Positions 36,653 through 48,850 of a stretch of DNA of 64,000 nucleotides are shown here, in pieces (position 1 is the stretch's first letter; each line of letters begins with the position of its first letter). The position numbers and the translations under genes were made by a program. Source of the stretch: Acorus gramineus (taxonomy: Eukaryota > Streptophyta > Magnoliopsida > Acorales > Acoraceae); assembly GCA_030737835.1 (NCBI GenBank), contig CM060850.1:28183385-28247384 (forward strand). The letters run 5' to 3'. The notes beneath the pieces are model-generated. The model saw only the letters and a program-made list of their open reading frames with translations, ran no database searches and had not been told where the DNA came from.

Positions 36653-36660
36653 ATGCCCAC

Positions 36661-37057
36661 GGTACAACGCCTACTCTCATGAAAAGGGGAAAAAACATTT
36701 CTTTCTTTTTCTCCTAATAGAAGAGGGACTTGTTTGAAATTTTTTATTTACGAGAGGTGATTATTCAAAAATCCATCCGAACTAAAAGTCCAGACTCCAG
36801 ACGCATGATAACACAGAAAAAGTATCACAAAATAAACAACTATAATAAGCAAAACAGTTTAGTCGATCATGCTTAATCTCTGCTTTCAACTAATACTCCT
36901 TTCATACATTGAAGGTGAAACTCTACACAATCTATCAAAACTCATCTTATAGATTGAAACATTTTAAAACACAGCCAACGCAATCTAACATCACACACAT
37001 TAAAAAAAAAAAAAAATCAATATAACAACGATCATAGATCCCCAACTTCAACTGCTC
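36661..37057. other. Downstream flank of the AGC kinase gene
   Basis: About 400 bases of AT-rich DNA, probably including the kinase 3' UTR (minus strand). No other feature was seen. Confidence 0.5.
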
Positions 37058-40000
37058 TCAGAAAAACTCAAAATCCAGGTACTTCCCGCCCGCCTTCACA
37101 TCTCCCCCCACCAATCTTTTACTGCTGTTCCCAGCCGCCCCGAACTTCCCATTCAACTCGGCCTCCACTAGCCTCGGCACCTCAGGCGGCGTGCCGCACC
37201 GTATGAGAGCCCAGTTCACTCCTTCAAAGAAAGGGTGCTGCTTGATCTCGGTTGCACCCCTCTTCACTCCAAGCCGGTGCTGTGGCTCCTTCACAAGGAG
37301 TCCCCTTATCAAGTCCCTGCTTGAGTAGCTTGTCGCAGGTGAGTCGGGGAACCGCAATTGCTGCCCCACCACGTTGAACAGGGTGGCTCGGTTGCCGGAC
37401 CCCTTGAAGGGCGTCTTCCCATACAGGAGCTCGTGGAGGAAGATCCCGAACGTCCACCAGTCCACGGCGCTCCCGTGGCCCTCACCCTTGATGATCTCCG
37501 GGGCAAGGTACTCATGGGTCCCTACAAAGGACATGGACCGGGCAGCGGTGGGCTCTGCCACCAGCTCGGGCCAGGTTGGGGCTTCTACGAGCTTGGATTT
37601 TCGCTTGCTCTTTTGGGGGAAGAGTTTGGGCATGAAGCATGCAGGCTGGATGCATACGGAGGAGGGCTCGATGCAGGCGGTGGGTTGGATGCAGAAGGCG
37701 CTTGTTCTTCTTGAAGGGTAGGAATCGAAGGAGGAGGTCTTTATGAGGGTTGGAGAGACGGCGCACCGAAGGGAGAGGTCGAAGTCGGAGAGCATTATGT
37801 GGCCATCATCGCGGACGAGTACGTTTTCAGGCTTGAGGTCCCTGTAAACCACGCCCAACATGTGGAGGTACTCGAGGGCTAATAGAACCTCCGCAGCGTA
37901 GAACCTGTGGACATGTTTAATACAGACATTTACCATCAGAGATTGTTGAAATCTTTTGAGTTATAATTTTGGAACTTTGTATTTTCTTTCTGTCAATTCT
38001 TCACAGTAGAGCTCTTCTTATAGTTCAGTTATATAGTTCTGTCATCAGTGGCAAGATTAGTAGAAACTTGCATAAATGAGAAGCGATAATATAAAAAAAA
38101 AACTTTCTATAAACACAAAACATCATTCATCTTTAATTAATCCATGACTGCTAGAGCCCTTCCAGTTACTAAAGATTGAAAAATATATCAATCACAAGGC
38201 AGACCCACACTGTCATGATAGAATCAACAATCCACTAATCGACCTAAAGAAGTTAAAAAACTGAAAACTAGATTATAAATACAGTCCTTTATTGCATTAG
38301 CAAAATAAGATTCTATTCATGGAAATATGAAGACACAACAAGTATTGTTTTGTCAGTCACTCCCACCCACCCATTCCATGGCAAGGGGATGTTCATTTGC
38401 ATTTTTGTTACTCATTCCTGTCTTGAACAACTCTTTGGTTTTCTCATAGTCTTAGTGAATATTGCATCATAAAATTCTTATAAACGTTAAAGGCCAGTAT
38501 TATTGCATAATTGTCTGGGGAGAACTGCAGTTCCAACATCTTTACCACTGATTTTTTCCTGTCAAGTGTTCTTTATGACTCAGAAGCAAGCCAATGGCCT
38601 AGCCACTGGGACCTAGAGGTGTACACTCAATCAATATCTAAAACCTTGTCTTTGACTTGGGAGATAAGGGCCATGAAGATTGTAAGAAAATTCTCATGTA
38701 TCATTTCTTCACAGCTTGCTTGCTTGCTTTGGTTTGGTAACATATATCCTTCTATCTTCTGTCAAAAGAGGTTGTTGTCACAGCTGATTATCTAATACAA
38801 GTCTGTTCATTGCCTTTGTCATTTCTTTTTGAGTTATTTGTGGAGTCAGCGGGCATGAACTATATGCATCTCTACTTAGCTAAAGAGGTCCAATAGCATG
38901 TTCTTCATGGACCACTACTAGTATACTCCAATTAAAAAGAAAATAATTTTACATTGTTTGTCAGAGATAATGGGAGATGCTTCAGTCACATTTCAATTCA
39001 GCTTGTTAATCCCTTGGTAACAGGATCAAATCTTTACTGACAAAATGCACATATTATATTATACTGATAAATGAAAGGAGTATCCAATAGACCTTCAGGT
39101 CATAGCAATTGTGATCATACATTCACAACATATATCTTAATATTGTTTATGGTTATTGGTCCATCAGTGAACCCTGCATATTGGCATTCGGCAGATATAG
39201 AAATATGGATGAAACCAACTTTACACTCCCCAATCCCCATGAATCCTCACCAGTGTTGCTTGACTCCATGATCTGCCACATACTGAATCTGATTGAAAGA
39301 AAGAGCCAACTAATACACAGCATCTGGACATCATGTTGTTCACCTTCAATTAGTATTGTGCGTGTAGAGAAACTTGACATTTTCCATGATTCAGATCACT
39401 CTTATGTTTGGCAGTTACCTTTCTCTATACCTCTCTGGCTTACAAGTTCATAAATAGATCTGTTAATTACAGCACAGAGTCGAACAAAACCTCCTAGTTA
39501 CGTCTCCGATTTAGTTATGTTAGAGGGCCTAGAGAGCATATGGTCTCACACGTGTACTAAATATTATATATTTCATAAACAAATGATAGAACAGCAATAC
39601 ATTGTGTGTCTTCTATTGTGGATTAAAAAAAATCAACATATCATCATGCCCGTCAATATTATACTCCAGGAATTTGAGATCGGACTGTGGATTAAAAATT
39701 GATGCACTGCTTTAATGCTGTGAAACATTGAAACAATGTACAACCGTAGCTTACCCTTTGATGAGATCAAGAAGGGAAAGGCCAACAGGAAATAGGTATT
39801 TTCTTCTACTCTACAAGAAGATGCCACCTCACAAGAATGCATTATGCAGTATGCACAGAAGATGGATATATAGGAGCAAGATCCTATGAAACCTAAAGAG
39901 AATAAACCAACCAAGAATAAAACAACCGAATTCAATTTTCTAGGCTGGGATTTCTTGTACATATATGTTTGGGGATGTATAATGGAGACATAGGAAAAGA

Positions 40001-41290
40001 GAAGAATCATTGTCACACTTATAGACCTATTCAAGCGTACAAAAATGTCAAAAATACAGCCTAATAATATCATGAAAGATATATAAGCATGACTAGTAGA
40101 AGCAATCACATGAGCAATCGTGGAATCCAAGAAGGGGGGAAAAAAACTACAGCCTATGCAAATGCATACCGTGCTGCATATTCAGAGAAGTGCTTCCCCG
40201 GCTGCCGCTGCCTGAGCGTATGCAGGTCACCACCAGGACAGAACTCCATCACCAGGCATGAGAACCTGTCTGTCTCAAAGTGCGTGTACAATGTAGGCAG
40301 GAATGGGTGGTCCAGAAGCTGCAGTATCTCCCTCTCCGTCTGCGCCCTCATGAGCTTCTTTCGAGCCGCAAGCGACGCCTTATCCATCACCTTCATCGCA
40401 AAGTAGCACCGCGTCCCACTCAGCTCCGACAAGTACACACTCCCAATATCTCCACATCCAAGTCGCTTAAGCAGCCTAAAATGGCTCATCCCAAGAATCC
40501 CATCCCGCAAGCGAACAGCCAGTATCGCCTTCCATCGTGGGTCGTTTCCTTTATGGGGTTTGTTGGCACTCCCCGTGACGTTGCTCCAGCTGCTTTCATC
40601 GCTGAGTCCACTACTGTCACTCGCTCTGCTCATGCTGGTCTTCGTGCTTTCAAGCGAGTCCCCCCTGACGCTCCCTTTCGCGCTCTCACAGTTCCTCTCA
40701 ATGCTGAGCATCCCATCACTCGCAATCCCATCGCTCCTATACATGCTCGTGCAGCAACTGCTGTTCACCATGCTCATAGTGGTAGCAACACCCGCGCTAT
40801 CAATGCTGCTGAGGGGACTCACATTCCCGCTTGGCGGGAGCGACGCATCCCACACGCACTCCTCCTCGGCATCCATGGCAGTAGAACCCACGATCGGGTC
40901 GGGCTCCTCGACAAGGCTCTCAACCGGTGAAGAAATGACTGCCACACCGGGGACACGGATCGTGAGGTCCTCGATGGAGGGTCCCTTCATCGACAGGCCC
41001 TTGACGAGGCAGCCCGCCTCGGGCTTGCTCTGATCGATGGTCACGTAGACGGTCCTCATCAGATCGGTGTCCACGGGCTCCGGGGGGTGGCTCGCGCCGG
41101 CAAACGCGACCGGCCCCTCTTCGGGGGGTTCCGGTTTGCTCTTGAAGGCGATTGGCATTGGCGCCTGAAATCCTTTGCCTTTCCATGCTTTCACAAGTAA
41201 CTGAGAATCGGAATTGCGAGGTCTCGGGGAGCCCGGCGACATGGCGGGGAAATGTCGGGGCAACGGCTTCAGATCCTTATTCGTTTCCAT
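37058..41290 (-). CDS. AGCVIII protein kinase, D6PK/G11A-like, 2 exons, 655 aa
   Basis: Plant-specific Ser/Thr kinase of the AGC group; D6PK-type relatives phosphorylate PIN auxin exporters at the plasma membrane. Exon 1 is 41290-40170 and exon 2 is 37904-37058, joined in phase (CG|G, Arg374) across a 2.27-kb intron. Residues 1-265 form a low-complexity regulatory N-terminus. The kinase domain starts near 270: Gly loop GCGDIGSVY (278-286), ATP lysine in FAMK (K300), catalytic YRDLKPEN (394-401, D396), then DFD at 414-416 instead of DFG, the AGCVIII hallmark. A Cys/Pro-rich insertion (CIQP twice, [16 protein letters not shown]) sits before the activation loop [14 protein letters not shown] (497-510). 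The protein ends in FEFF, a PDK1-docking (PIF) motif. All key residues are present. The 216-residue plus-strand frame opposite exon 1 is a shadow. Subfamily placement within AGC1 is less certain. Confidence 0.93.
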
Positions 41291-42689
41291 GTGTTGTGAG
41301 ACTCTCTGATTTCACATCAAACAATGTGTGGTCTCTGCATCCAAATCTCTCTCTCTCACTAAGCAAGATTTCGTTCATTCACAACAGAATCTGAGAAAAA
41401 ACAAAGAAGGGAAACAAAAAAAAAAAAGAAACAGATTAAGTGGAGGATCACGATTTCATCGTTTTAACAAATTTATTTGCAAAGATTCCCAAAATCTCAC
41501 ACAGATTCAGGACGGCCGCGGCCGATCACTTCCCCAAATATCCTACCCCGGAAAACTTAACAAGACAACAAAATGTTGAGCTTTGTAAGCGATATTTCTC
41601 TCGAATTCGGCGGTGAAAAACTGCTCAAAAAAGTCGAAAAAAATTCATATGAGGAGGATCGGACGCTCACCTAAGCTTTTCTTGACGGCTGTGGATCTCA
41701 CTAAGATCTGGAGCTAGGGTTTGAAGAGCTCGAGCTCCATTTCTTCGTCGGTTCAGGAACACATACGAGAGAGAGAGAGAGAGAGAGAGAGAGGGAAAGG
41801 GCACTGAAGTCTTGGGGAGTTGCAGCGACCGGGGAGGACCCGCTTTTACTTTTGCTTTCTCTTCTTCTTCTTTTTTTAAATTCTGTTTAACTTGAATTAA
41901 ACATTCGAAATGGTGGGGCCCACTTCCTCACTTAAGCCTGGGAGATAATTTTGTTGTTTAATTGAACCAAATGAATAATATTATGAAGAATAATTTATAG
42001 AAAGAAAAAAAATGACTGAAAATTTTATCTCTTAATTTCTAAGATGCTATTTAATTTCACATGTGTATCTTTTTTATACATGTGAAATATAGTGAATGGT
42101 ATAATATAATTTTAAAAAGGTTTGAAATATCAATATTAATTTATTATTATTTATTTTTGGTATAAATATATTCATTTATTTTTTGAAAATAATCACGTAC
42201 TTAAACATTTTAGTTATCTTATAAATATTTGCATATGTTTCATAATTGAAAAACTAATAATAAATGGATAGTATCATATGCATTTTCAAATTTTAACTTT
42301 TTTGTAAAGGTATATTTTTAAAATATTTTTCATAATATTAACCTGTAAAGAATTAAAAAATAGCATATTATGTTAGTCAACAACATAAGTATAGAGAATG
42401 CACATAAGATTGTAATCGATATTAAGGCGTCGTTTGGATTAGAGATGGGATGACCCGTGTTTGGAGAAAGCCACGTTAACATGATTAATGAACAGTACAC
42501 AATGTACACAATGTCTCAAGTGCTCACGTTGTCTGGAATCACTCTTTTGAGGTCACGGGGAAATGCAATATTTAGCACATTATACGATGGAAAGACTGAT
42601 CGATGCAAAAACCGGTTTGAATAGCACTCCAAGCATTTGACGACGTCTAGATCACAAAGACAGGTAGGACCCCTACTCGAAGGGAGCCT
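41291..42689. other. Kinase promoter and 5' leader, then intergenic DNA
   Basis: A GA/CT microsatellite at about 41767-41793 lies in what is probably the kinase 5' leader. GC content falls beyond about 41860. AGGCGTCGTTTGGATTAGAG near 42424 resembles a MITE end, but no partner was found. No gene. Confidence 0.4.
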
Positions 42690-42697
42690 AATGTATT

Positions 42698-43444
42698 GGG
42701 CAATTAACAAAAATAGCACCGTTTAAATCAGTATTAACAAAAATTGCACCGGATTGAGAATATATGCAAAAACTAGCACTTGTCAGTGTTGATTATTTTT
42801 TTTATTTTAAACTGGAGGTGCTATTTATATATGACGCCTCCAGTGATTTTGCATTTTAAAGGGAGACGCATATATGGCACCTCTTCTGTTTTTTTTTTGT
42901 TGGAATCACTACTTCTTCTTCTTTGATTAAATATTAACGATTGAAATTCTTTTATTTGATTAAATTTTAATTGCTCAGATTAAAATAGAAAATCATGGAA
43001 GATCATGGACTGAGTTTTTTTTGTTTAAAATATATCTAGTTGATAAAGAAAATCATAGAAGATTTGTTTATTTGATTAAATTTTAATGACTCATATTGAA
43101 GGAGAAAATCATGGAAGATTTTTAAGGATAAATTTTTTAATTTGGTAAAGAAATATATGGAAAGTTGTTATTTTTTTTGCCACTCAAATTTAATTAAAAT
43201 ATTTAATCTATCAAAAAAATTTCATGATTTTTTCTCATAATAAAGAAATCTCAGCCATTAAATTTAATTAAGTAGTTGATAAAAAAAATCTCAGCCATCA
43301 ATATTTAATTAAAATAGAAGAAGTAGTGATCTCAAAAAAAAAAAATAGTCAGTGCTGACCATTGTTAGTTTTTACAAATATTCCTCATTCAGTACTATTT
43401 TTGTTAATACTTGTTTAAACGATAGTATTTTTACTAATCGCTCA
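42698..43444. mobile_element. 747-bp MITE with about 95-bp inverted repeats
   Basis: The left end (GGGCAATTAACAAAAATAGC, then CGTTTAAA, then GTATTAACAAAAATTG) pairs with the complement of the right end (GAGCGATTAGTAAAAATACT, then CGTTTAAAC, then GTATTAACAAAAATAG) over about 95 bp, on to GTCAGTGTTG against GTCAGCACTG. The 8-bp AATGTATT flanks it at 42690-42697 and 43445-43452. The interior is AT-rich with duplicated TTGATTAAATTTTAAT phrases and no coding frame. The long inverted repeats and 8-9-bp duplication suggest a Mutator-like or hAT MITE. Confidence 0.7.
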
Positions 43445-43452
43445 AATGTATT

Positions 43453-46400
43453 CACAACATATTAATCCCTCATAAAATTTGAGAGCCGGTACAAATACAG
43501 ATTGGCTGTCTTGGTTCTTACAAATAGATAGGTCAATGTTCTGGTCTTCAGTGATATTCTTGTCTACACTAAAGACAAAAAGACAAGGTGTCATTTCTCA
43601 GGCAATACAAAAAATGGAAAAAAAACAACTATACTTTCTTTAAACATACACCGAATATGCTAATCACATGCTTTCGTGTATTAGAAAGAAAAAAAAAATT
43701 GTGACATGGAATATTATATGGATCGGTGCGATATTTTGGTGTCTGGATCCGGTTCATTTTTTTAATAGCGACGGTCCCGACGGGTGCTTTTCCGTGCCCT
43801 CTGTTTCTTGAGCATCACATGATCCCAAGTCACACACCAACCGTTGGATTATTTATTGTTTTCAGATCTCTTTTTTGCGAATAACACCCTAGAAAATAAA
43901 TATCCTTAGCTTTGACGATTGCTTGACACGCTGGGTTAACAAATGCTAAAAATAAAACAAATGGGATGTAACATAATTAAGCGTTTGGATGCAAACCCAT
44001 GGATTTATGGTTTTAAATTATGTTGTCAGTAGTGAGCTGGGAGTCTTAAGTTTCTATTTTTGAAATTCATAATTGTATATTATGTATTCATAAAAAACTA
44101 AAACATCAATTTATATTTTTTAATATAAACAAGAAGTCTATAAATGAAGCATGTATGTGCATTCCAAATTCTCATCTGAATTTCTTACAGAATATCATAT
44201 TCCAAGTACGTAAAGTAAGCATCTAGTGGATATCCTAACACTAAATTTTTTCAATTATGTGATTTATAATATTCAATTCATAATATTTATATATGTTTTC
44301 TAAAATAAATCTATAGTATGTTATATACAAATCAATATTATAATAATATAATATAATATTCATCAAATGCATATATTTTTCAAAATAAGTTGATAAATAT
44401 GATGTCTAATTGATATTAATCTAATGAATATTCCGAATTTTTAAGTTAGATAATTAATTATCAGTATGTAAAACTTTGATGAACACATGGGGTCTAGGAA
44501 CCTATAAATAAGTCTAAATATTTTAGGGATTGAAAAATAATTCAAGGGTTTTCCATAGTACCATAATTAATTTCCCCTAATTATAATCTCATAACAATTA
44601 AGAAACACCGCACAACTGCACAAGACAACTCACACGTGCGTGGCACGGTCTTGTCTCTTGAGGCCTTGACCACCAACGACCGCCGACGACGTCCTTCTCC
44701 ACTCGCGTGTATGTGTCTTCACCGTACGCGTCGTTGGGTCCACGTATTTGATGGCCATGAACAGTGGACCTCCAATGATAACCCCCCCATCTCCATCATA
44801 ATTTGCATTCCTACTCATCATAGTCACATGAACCATAGGCAAAGTTTTTTTTTTTTTTGAAAATTAGGGTTGGATTAATCCAAGTAAAGAAGGCATAAAC
44901 AAATACAATCACTCGAGAAAAAAAAAATTAACATTGCTCAGCAAAACATTATCTACGTTTATTAAGAGGAAATATTTTTTTTTCTCTATTTTTATAGATT
45001 ACATGTTACATGAAAGCTTTTCTTCAAAACTCTAGAGATGTTTATCAACAACATGGGAAATCCTAACTCATAATGGAGTATATGGCGCGATTATATTGTC
45101 ACAGAGACATAAATACCCATGTAAAAAATAGTATGGATATTCATTAATATCCATGCATAAACAGCTTTTCAAGTTCTATATGATTATAATTGTGCTTAGG
45201 AACATGGTGAGTGAATGATTAGATTTAGATCTTCATCTGACATGCTCACAATTGCTCTCTCTTATTTTCACCTTGGTTTGCATATCTGGCGTATCTTTCC
45301 TGCTCAGTGAGGGAGATTGGTTTTGCTCTGTTTTCTTTTTGAAAAAGGTGGGTCTTGTAGTTGCAGCAGCTTTTGAACCTGTTGAATTGGAATTAGCAAA
45401 AGCAAGTCCAAAATGGGGGCCTTCATGATTCCTTCAATTCACTTTTGTCTGATAAAGTTTTTTGAAGCCACGACTGAGAATCGTGAATGATGATGACTCG
45501 CTGGTTAATGAATTGTTAAAAATAATATTTATAAAAAAATTAACTAATTAACTATCTAATATGATTAATTGCGGTCCTCAATATTTAAGTAGTCATTGCA
45601 TTATCGTTTTACTTTATATAAAAGAGGCAAAACACATTGAAATTAAATTCCTATTTCAATCTTCATTATTATGACTCTAATATATATTTGGCATTTAGAC
45701 ATGTCCATTGTCTTAAAAAAAAAATGTATATATCCAACCTGAATCTAAATGTTTATATGATCGTGGATTGTTGACATAGCAATGTCTTTAAGTAGAATTA
45801 AATCTTAATATCTACAAAATAATAAAGAGAATAAAATTAACCTTACAAGAGGAGAATATATAGATTTACGTGGTTTGATAGTATTTGTCTATACACGGAG
45901 AAAAACATGAAATGATTCACTATTATCAATAATCAAATTAGAAAAAATCTTTTTGTCACTCTCTCTTTAACCCCATCTTTTTATATCAAAGAAAATCTTT
46001 TACACAGTTGTCACTAATAGAAAATAAAAAAATCTTTTATTCTGAAAAAAGAAAGAAAATAATTAAATAAGGTAAAAATGATAGACAATTCTGATAAATA
46101 TTCTTGACCCGACCCTTAAGCTTTCATGAACAATTTCATTCATGCTAGAATATAAGATATCTCACAACAATTTTGAATTAACAAACATTGATGTGATATT
46201 GAATTTCACCAAGAGTAACATCTCATGACCAAAAATTGCATTGCTTTCTTAAATTATGCCTTTTTTGTGCGGTTCATAGAAATGGTATGCCACAACGTTT
46301 ACTCCCATTTAGGAGCCATTAGGAGACATTCAGTAGAGAATGGAATTTTCTTTTGTTTGTTGTGACGTTGGTGGCGATGTCAAAGAGACGAGAAGCATAA

Positions 46401-46920
46401 ATAATTAGATATCTCAGTTGGTGATTTGTTGCAACTTGCAAGTGTCACTACTAAAGCTCACTTGTTTTGCTTTTTCTTTTCCCTCTAGTGACCACTGTAT
46501 AAGATGAATTGAAGTTGTGCAGTTCTCTTTTATGTTCTATTTATTTCCACGCATTCACAAGATGAATTGAAGTCGTATTCAGGTTTAAAGTAAGTCCAAC
46601 TAACTGTCAAATGCATTAAAAGTATACGCGTGGCCTTGTTTTATTGTTATCTTATCTCTAATAATATCAACATTATCAATGGTTAAAGAAATATCGTTTA
46701 TTAATTTCTAGATAAAACTGGCTTGCGTATGTTGAAGGGAATAAGCATGACACTGTGTCACTGTTAAGGCATCTCAAAGAAGAAGAAAAAAGATGATTCA
46801 TTTTTTTTGTCATAAATTTTGGGATTCGGACTGATATATCTTTTTGGTACAAACACATTTTGGTTGATAGATGTTAGTATTGACTTTTTAACTAGATTAG
46901 GTCATAGTTGGACCATCCCT
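43453..46920. other. Intergenic region, no gene
   Basis: AT-rich. About 45855-45980 has the sequence AGATTTACGTGGTTTGATAG followed by CTATACACGGAG, a phrase common in plant LTR-type repeats, so an old retroelement fragment is possible; no ends were seen. A GC-richer patch at 44630-44840 is open on both strands but unrecognised. Confidence 0.35.
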
Positions 46921-47132
46921 GTTCAGTTTAGGCCTGTCAATGGGTCGGATCCAGGCCGGGTCAGGGTGGACCCGGACCCGACCCGTGACAGGGCTCGACG
47001 GGCCCAGGGAAACGTGGACCCGGACCCGTCGGAGGCTAGTTAAAAAAAATGGGAGTGTTCATTGTTGCAAAAACTTTTATACAATTCAAAAGAAGTAAAT
47101 GAATTACTAAACAATATTCAAAACAATAAACA

Positions 47133-47371
47133 CTAACATCTGCCCAAATGTTTTTTAAGATGTAAAGTGCCACTAACACTTGATCCGGTTAACTCCTTCT
47201 TACAATATTTACATTTTACATATTCCGTCCCATTCGCCTTAATAACTTTATCAAACTCCAACCAAACTTGAGATGTTAACTTTCTTTTATTAAAAGAAGA
47301 TTCTAACTCAGCACTATCCTCAACCTCAATAACATGTTCACTTGTTGCACTAGGTTCAGATATCTCAACAC
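47133..47371 (-). pseudogene. BED zinc-finger exon of a hAT transposase (remnant)
   Basis: The minus strand enters at an acceptor (GTGTTTAG|GTGTTGAG) and reads an acidic leader (EVEDSAELESS), then KRKLTSQVWLEFDKV, NGTEYVKCKYCKKELTG and GTLHLKKHLGRC. The pattern is C-x2-C followed by H-x3-H and a near C, the DNA-binding BED finger at the N-terminus of Ac-type transposases. A stop codon follows the finger directly, and the sequence then passes into the terminal region of the element, so the rest of the enzyme has been lost by internal deletion. The frame itself is intact, and a bare BED peptide could in principle bind the element ends; this is inference. Confidence 0.8.
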
Positions 47372-47811
47372 CTAAACACAAAATCAACAAGCCCAACAAA
47401 ATCCATTCAAATAATATCAAAAGACCTAAAATTTGTCATAAAAAATAAGAAAAACAAACACAAACATCAGAGATTCAGAATCCATTCAAATAATGCAATC
47501 TGACACCGATTCGATGCCTTGACTGGCTGACTGGATACAGAGATTAATTACAAAAACCCTAATAGAATTAAAAGCATAAAAAATCTCTTCAAAAACCATC
47601 AATCACAAGATTCACAACACACAGTATGATAAAAAATAAATAGAAATAAAAGATAGGGGTCTACAAAAAAGATTACCCTGACCTGAAATTTATTGAGACA
47701 TGCCGGGTGGGGGCGGAGAGTCGGAGACGAAGGCGCGGTCCCGACGGTGTCGCTCGCGCGGTCCGGACAGAGAAGAGATGAAGCGGCCGAGTGAGAGAGT
47801 CAGAGACGGAC

Positions 47812-47930
47812 GGCTGTCGCTCGCACGGAGTGGCTGACGGATGGCTGTCGCTCGCACGGAGTGGCTGACGGATGGCTGTCGCTCGCGCGGAGTGGCCGAC
47901 GCTTGGAATGGCTGTCGCGCGGAATGGCCG
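47812..47930. repeat. 31-bp tandem repeat in the hAT element
   Basis: GGCTGTCGCTCGCACGGAGT followed by GGCTGACGGAT repeats with an exact 31-bp period at 47812, 47843 and 47874, with a decayed fourth copy near 47909. It is GC-rich and CpG-rich in AT-rich surroundings, in what would be the 5' leader of the transposase gene on the minus strand. Confidence 0.85.
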
Positions 47931-48399
47931 ATGAGAGTGAGACCGTGAGAGAGACACAGACGTGTCGGAGTAAAAAAGAGTGGTGATACCCAAGCCCTAA
48001 CTCACAGACCCCACTCACAGGCCCCATGAGGTGTCACCACCTTATTGGTTAGCTTGTTGACTTTTGAAAATAGGTAAAATAGCAAAATACATATATGCCC
48101 TTCATTAAAAATAAATCCCATTAACCCAAATCCCCCTTTTTTCTCTTATTAATCTTTCACATTATTTTAAAATTTGCCTATTTTGAAATTTGTCCATTTT
48201 GAAAAATATATCCCACTCTAAAATTTGCTTATTTCAAAATTTGAATTTTGAAATTCTTATGAATTTTATACCAAAACTTACATAACTTACACAAAAATTA
48301 CCTAAATTGTTTTTCATCAAAATTACACTAAAACTTACCTAAATTACACCAAAATTACCTAAATAACACAAAAAAAAATGTTCTAGGTTTTTTTTATGA

Positions 48400-48850
48400 T
48401 TATAACTGTTACAGAATGTAACAGTGTTGCATAAATGTAAATGTAACAATTTTATGATCGTATAACTGTGCGTATAAATGTAATAGTAAATTTAATGTAG
48501 CAGAGGAGTCTACAACTATGACTATTTGCTCTTCAAATAAAAAAGCAAATAAAAAATTTGCTCTTCAATGACTATTTAGATTGTCATGTAAAAAATGTAA
48601 CACTTCCACAACAATACACCTGTAGTTAACTGTTACATTTACAAATATATAAATCAGTACATGTATGCGATTGACTGTTACATTTACAAATGTAACAAAT
48701 ACAAATCATTATATGTATGCGATTGAATGTTATATTTACGAATGTAACGAAAATATACATTTATGAATGACCGTTACATTTACAACTGCAGCACATACAA
48801 ATCATTGTGTATGCGACTAACTGTTACATTTACAAATGTAACACTGTTAA
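48400..48850. repeat. Palindromic tandem repeat (TGTTACATTTACAAATGTAACA core)
   Basis: Units start near 48631, 48676, 48728, 48772 and 48822, 44-52 bp apart. Each contains a near-perfect palindrome built on GTTACATTTACAAATGTAAC, then an ATACAAATCATTATATGTAT-like spacer and GCGATTGAC. Looser GTAACA/TGTTAC words extend from about 48410 to 48940. The array lies inside the hAT element at 46929-49906. Confidence 0.75.

Noticed and set aside
40280-40930. 216-residue plus-strand open frame
   Set aside because: Lies exactly opposite GC-rich exon 1 of the AGC kinase. The minus strand carries all kinase motifs, so this is a compositional shadow.
47673-48027. Minus-strand frames of about 75-106 residues in the hAT leader
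   Set aside because: Produced by the 31-bp GC-rich tandem repeat; Arg/Ser-rich shuffles with no domain.
48631-48850. Regularly spaced palindromic units as a CRISPR array
   Set aside because: Plant nuclear DNA. The spacers are themselves related to each other, and the array lies within a hAT transposon.
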